Below, piece after piece: positions 58,790 through 64,000 of a DNA stretch of 64,000 nucleotides (position 1 is its first letter; every line of letters starts with the position of its first letter). The notes beneath the pieces are model-generated. The model searched no databases. It was not told where the DNA came from and saw only the letters and a program-made list of their open reading frames with translations. A program made the translations under genes and the position numbers. The DNA comes from Balanoglossus misakiensis (Eukaryota > Hemichordata): positions 12,524,001 to 12,588,000 of the forward strand of contig CM082583.2 in NCBI GenBank assembly GCA_040954595.2, written 5' to 3'.

Positions 58790-60040
58790 TTGGAAAGAAG
58801 ATCGCGTCGGCAGAAGTGTTGTTTGTTTGGCGCCATCTTTAAGGGAAAATTCAGAATCCGTGGAAGCCGGTTGATCAAAAAGCTATACCATGTTTCCCTT
58901 TCAATCTGATTATTCAGAATAATTGATTTCATGAACTTACATTTAATCGGTATTTCACTCAGTACACTAAAGCCCTTTTCAGGTCACAGACTGAAAATCA
59001 GGATGAGTGAATTTCTCGGGCGACAAATCAGTACTTGTTATTTCCTGCGGAATGAGAATTTTGGGGTTCCGCAGTTTCTTTAATCTTCACATTTATACAC
59101 CATAACAAATGTTTATATTGTGCCTTTTGTTCATCTGGAACATTGCTGTGAATTATTAATCGGTTTTGGTACTGTGTAACAGTCACTATTTTTAATATCG
59201 AGTTAGGTGGTTTTATTACCTTTAACAGACTAGGGGTTTTTACTTTGAGGAACAGTGCAGCGGCGGTTATAGTTGAATAGGGGAAAGTTTAGTTACTCCA
59301 TTGTGCCGCAAACTCAGACCTGCATATAGTGTTTGTATTTATCCTCTTTTATCACTGACGTCGATTCTTCATGAAATGATGTTCGACTGTACTAGATTGC
59401 GATGTACAATATTTTCTTTTGGGTGCAAATGAATTCACACAAGGCCATGCGGCAACCCAAAGTACCGTAGTTGGTCAAAGGGACAGTGGCACATTCGAAC
59501 GCACAAACACGAGTTCAGTTATTCTACAAACAAGTGTCACAACTTCACTCGGTACAGTTTGATATTATGCAGTTCATGAAAATTACTGGAAATGACTGAG
59601 TTTGTTTTGCAATCCAAGTTGGACTTCATGTTTCTTTGGATATGTATTTCCACTCGTAGCGAGTCGTGCACGAAAGTCACACTCGCTGCACCTATCCATT
59701 CAACCAACTAAAACTGACTTTTCAAACGGTGCATTGTACATAATATGGTATCTCCTTTGAGGCTATTTTTGTAACACATTTTTAATCTCATACTCTGGAA
59801 GATTTATAAGCAATAAACTGGTTTTGCTAACTATACTTGAATACTTGATTTGTATTATTGATACATGATGAGATCAAGCTGTTAAAAAGTGTTAAAAAAC
59901 TATACTAGATTTGTGAGTTAAAGACAAGTCGTTGGTATCAAATAGAAATAAATATCTACTGCTGAATGTTAGGGAAGATCACATTTCATGTCATCTTTCT
60001 AAACATGCCCCATTACATCTTAATGTGATGTAGAGCTCTC
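58790..60040. other. Basigin homologue 3' UTR and convergent intergenic region
   Basis: No ORF of interest. AATAAA at 59812-59817 on the plus strand is the likely end of the basigin transcript, giving a UTR of about 1 kb. The alkaline phosphatase gene converges from the right and stops at 60041. Confidence 0.55.
59812..59817 (+). terminator. Candidate polyadenylation signal of the basigin homologue
   Basis: Canonical AATAAA about 1 kb after the stop, with a T/G-containing stretch after it. Confidence 0.5.
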
Positions 60041-63000
60041 TCATAGAAACAAGGTAACCAGGGCAACCGAGAGAATCGCCCAAAGCACAGCCATGTTGGT
60101 CGAAGCCGAGCAGATAACTGGCGGGGTGCGTTCGCTGCAGTCGTCGGGCACGTCACCGATGCAGGCGGCGTACTTCATGGCGTAGAAGATGTAAGTCTGC
60201 TCGTGGGTGGTGTGGAACAGGTGGGACATGGCACCTTTGGCGTAGATGTTGACATCCTCGCCGTCATGACCGGCCCACTTGTTGCGGATGAGAGCTTGCT
60301 GCAAGTACGATGCGGATTCTGTAAAACCAGGCGGTGAAAATATCGAGTGAGTGCGGAATGCAAGTTTATATAGGTTGGGTTATATAGCTCGGGAAAAACG
60401 TAGTAAAATGTCGTGTTGGGACATAGCTATAGTCCTGAAATACTGTACCCACCGACAAAGCCAAATGGATAACTTTTATACAAAATGATATAGCCACAGA
60501 AAAACATAAAATTACCCGTGTCCACGTTGGTCAAATCCGGCCGATAACCGGTATAATTAATCGCCTGAAGGACAGATTTAGCCCCTGGGCCATCCGGATA
60601 AAGCAAAGTGGTAAACGGACGACCGTCCAAGTCCTTTTCGAGGTCGTTTGTCCCTATGCACGTGGGGGGAGAAAAATAATTAAGTTAGATCAGTACACTA
60701 GCTTTGCAGAGGGCTTCTGATCTTGTAGGCTCGAGTGTGCAGTGTTTTACATTCCATGTTGCATTTTGCAAACACCACGATGATCTCCAAATGTTTAGAA
60801 TATGCACGCGTACATTTTGTCGATACAGACAAATTTATGGGCGGGAGCGGCTCTTACCTAAGATAGGATTTCCACGACTTGGATACCCTAGTATGTTGAA
60901 TGAAAAGCTGTGGTCGGCAGTCACGAGCGTGAGAGTATCGTCATCGCTCAGGAGGTCGCCACCCTTCTTCACTGCATCTTCAAATGCAACACCATCAACC
61001 AGAGCGTGGAATGCTTTACCGTCGTGGTGGCTGTGGTCCATTCTTCCTCCTACAATATATTGGCAGGCAGGTAGCAGCAATGATTGTAGCGGGTGCTGCT
61101 AGGTTGACTGGTGTTCGCAGCCCTACCAGTTAACCTAGCAGCATTACAGCTGACAGGCAGACAGAGAGACAAATGCTATGCTGATGTTGCAGCTTTTAAG
61201 TTTGTATCGATGGATACTAATTGGTTCAATACGATGTATACGTACCTTCAACCAGTAGAAAGAATCCTTTTCTCTCCTTTCGAAGGATTCGGACGGCCTT
61301 TTCAACCATTTCAGCCAAACTTGGTTCGTTGGTTCTGTTTGCTTCATACTGCATGTGGCTCGGTTCAAACACGCCTGTTTCAAAGTACATTGTACAAGAA
61401 GAAGGAGAGTCAAAATGCAGCATATACAGTAGATTGCAATTGGAGGAAATCATATTTACGTGGGGGTTTTCAATACAATATCGTCACAGTTTGAATCTGT
61501 TCCGAGTGCTTACCGAGGAGGTAGTCTGTGTCAGCGGGGTCCACTTCATCGAAAGCCGTGCTGTTCCACACAAAAGACGCTCTTGAACCCTCTTTCGACG
61601 CCAGCCATTCGTCGATAAGGTTCAGTCCGTCCGTGCGTTGGCCATATTTCCCCGGGTACTCAAAATCTTCGGTGGTGTTTGGCAGGAGAGTCCTTCTACC
61701 GCCCCCAAGTATCACCTGAATACAAAGAGACTCAAATTTTGTGAGTCATCTGATACTGGGGGATTTGGTGTGCATTTGAAAGCGTTCAGACTACACTGAA
61801 TGATATCACCAACCCACACTCAAATCCCAAACTTGAACAACGACCATCCGTGCGCGAAGTGGTACACTTTTTGCCGGGTATTCGTAAACCCCATTGCCAT
61901 ACCTCTGCCTCATTACCTTCATTCTGTTGCCGGGACTATTTTTCACCAATTGGTAGGCGATGTCCTTGCAACCTTTAGCAGATTCCGAGTCCGGGATGGT
62001 GCCTTCCCAAGCACGTTCAGGAGAGTGTGCGTAGGTATTGGCCGGCGTTGCGTGTGTGACACGAGTGGTCGTCACTATACCGGTAGCTTTACCTGAAGGA
62101 AAAAAAAATCATAAATGGTGGAAGAGTCTGCTTCTCTTTGAGTTCAAAAAGTGGTCTATTACACTAAAAATTCAGTTGGGTACAAACCGGCATCTTGGGC
62201 GAGTTTCAGGATAGAATCCACAGTTGGGTTGAGATCGGTACAGTTGCCCAGTTGAACGCGTTGGTCCATGCCGATCGTGTTATATTTGCTTTTCACGCCG
62301 CACAGATAGGCTGTTCCCGAAGCGGCAGAGTCCGTAACTTGTCGGTCGGCGCAATAGGTCTGCAGAACAATTTAAACAACAAAATCAGCTCGACAGCGAA
62401 GTCACCACATTTTACTTCTTTATTTTCAAAATATATCACCCTTACAATTTCTATAGATTAAAAAGGGAATGTTGGAGCATTATGATTTTTCTGAAAATAT
62501 TTTGCTGAGGCATGTACCACATTTAGTCCAGTTATTTGTCCCACAATTGTTTACGTGCTCGCGTTCCTTTGCTGTTGACGAAATTCTGTATTGTGATCAA
62601 GAGACGACTGAACTATAACCTTAGTATGATCGACTGCTTCTGATCACTGACAGAAGAGAACCTGTTGTAACTTGTCAATGATTTTGAACAATGGAGTGAA
62701 TCGTTTGAATCGAGGACTTGTACAAAACGTCCTTGCGCTAAATACCGGTACATGTCAAATGTCTCACTGCGCGGCGCGTCTTAAAAACTTGACACGTCTG
62801 TGTGACACTGTCCCAACAGTAGTAGGTGTAGGTCTACATATCCTTGCTTCACAAATAAAAGTCAACATTTTAACATGTGCTAATAAAAAGTTATTGCAAT
62901 TTAGCATAGCCAATGAGATTGGTAATCTTATTTTTATGACCGCCACTAAATGAATATAAATGTTACCTCTTTACACTATAGAGTACGTCATACATGATCG

Positions 63001-63446
63001 AGTCGGTCTCGTTGCGGGGAGTACAGTTGATCCTAAGGTACACCGACCCGCACAGGTCATGCATGGCGACTGGCCGATAAAACGACTTAACATTACAGTT
63101 CATCGTTAACTGCTTTGAGACCAGTAGCCAAAACAAACAGGCTTGGTGAGGGCCTATAGTAGTAGACTACCGGTATATGAACTACACTACTTTTTATTGG
63201 CGTGGTTGTAAAATCTCACCTTCGCCATGCCAACATTTGGGAATCTCTCGTAGTAAAGTTCGTACTCTTCTCCGCCATCGTTGTTGGGCTGCATCTGTCC
63301 CTTGTAGATCCTGGTCGCCGTAATTGTACTGATGCTGTTGCCGTCGCCAAGAAAGAGGATGATGTTCTTGGCAACATTGGTGTTCTTGGTGAGACCTAAA
63401 GCTCTCCGCAGATCGCGGTCGCCCAGATTTTGCCAGTGCTCCGGTG
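60041..63446 (-). CDS. ALPL: Alkaline phosphatase (membrane-anchored), lacking first exon(s) in the window
   Basis: Eight exons: 63446-63220, 62359-62188, 62092-61917, 61715-61514, 61374-61246, 61049-60858, 60653-60516 and 60318-60041, in phase, 503 residues visible. Exon 1 here starts inside the mature protein (PEHWQNLG) and has the metal motif [10 protein letters not shown]. Exon 2 carries the catalytic Ser loop [16 protein letters not shown]. Later exons show [63 protein letters not shown] and [20 protein letters not shown]. These together supply the two zinc sites and the Mg site. The C-terminus ends in a hydrophobic GPI-type signal ([17 protein letters not shown]). The enzyme hydrolyses phosphomonoesters and pyrophosphate outside the cell. 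The signal-peptide exon was not found between 63447 and 64000. The symbol denotes family only. Confidence 0.94.
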
Positions 63447-64000
63447 CTGGGTCACAAATTTCATCCCCCAAAAAGGAAAAAATATTCAATGAATTTAAAG
63501 TGTCATTGCTGGTTACTTATAAGGGAAAGTTTGTGAAGCTTAGAGTGTATCGAGCAAATGGATGTTTAATCTTGCATTTCCATTGAAAATTCCCAAAACA
63601 AAAAATGCAATTCGCAATCCGCGAAGGCCTGTGAAGCTGGAAGCATGACTCGCAGCTTTATATTCGACAAGGTCACCGTGTCGCTTCATGTGGCAATAAC
63701 AACTGGTGATGTCATGGGTTCCCAACCAAACGACAACAGGTGAAACGACCTTAAAAGCATTAAAGGAGACCGTATCCAACGCTTCTGGGACACCTAAGGG
63801 GTGGAACATTTGATATCCCAAGGGGGGCTGGAAAATTAGGGAGGTAACATGATTTTTGTACATGTACCTGCAACTGGTCATGTGTTCACACTGTGATTTC
63901 TGGTATGTTTGCACTCTTTATTTGGGTCAGTTTCTTTCGCCTTACTGCTATCTTTTTTTACAATCTTCCAGACCACCCCCAGGATACCAAATGGCCCACC
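63447..64000 (-). other. Probable 5' intron of the alkaline phosphatase gene
   Basis: No exon encoding a signal peptide was recognised. The phase at 63446 needs one base from a preceding exon, so the upstream exon most likely lies beyond the window. Confidence 0.5.

Overview
The window is nuclear DNA from an intron-rich invertebrate animal. Genes are split into many short phase-compatible exons with consensus GT..AG borders, introns run from about 100 bp to 2 kb, and intergenic DNA is AT-rich with microsatellites and transposon debris. The gene set (an ARID3 factor with its REKLES tail, secreted GH3 beta-xylosidase-like enzymes, astacin-kringle proteases, a basigin-type Ig protein) suggests a non-vertebrate deuterostome such as an acorn worm or lancelet. 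That assignment is inference, and no species is named.

Layout. 1-5920 (+): the 3' part of an ARID3 gene. The first 4.7 kb is noncoding, probably intron, and contains homeodomain-like AT motifs and a 66-bp tandem duplication. 9954-13527 (+) and 15257-19672 (-): two intact 10-exon GH3 genes facing tail to tail. They are an inverted duplication separated by a spacer with two near-perfect hairpins and a TIR-bounded segment. 20205-23344 (-): a complete SLC27A fatty acid transporter/acyl-CoA synthetase. 23932-41605 (-): three astacin metalloprotease genes with two C-terminal kringles each. The first two are separated by about 6 kb of satellite DNA into which a roughly 2.05-kb nonautonomous DNA element has inserted. 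42569-46458 (+): a DEG/ENaC/ASIC-type channel. 47203-50580 (+): a small FN3-FN3-EGF-TM protein. 51566-54566 (+): a membrane-anchored alpha-carbonic anhydrase whose first zinc histidine is aspartate. 56103-58789 (+): a basigin/neuroplastin homologue with three Ig domains. 60041-63446 (-): most of an alkaline phosphatase, whose 5' end was not found in the window.

Working together. Most products are secreted or at the cell surface. The right third puts a carbonic anhydrase next to a basigin homologue and an alkaline phosphatase. In vertebrates CA IV binds basigin to aid monocarboxylate/proton transport, and CA plus ALP are common mineralisation enzymes. The most interesting large-scale signal is linkage. 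As I recall the human map, ARID3A-BSG (19p13.3), ARID3B-NPTN (15q24) and ARID3C-CA9 (9p13) are neighbouring paralogues, with SLC27A genes on chromosomes 19 and 15. This 64-kb window therefore looks like a compact version of that pre-duplication block.

Exon borders were read by eye from ORFs, splice consensus and phase. No RNA gene, CRISPR array or prokaryotic feature was seen.
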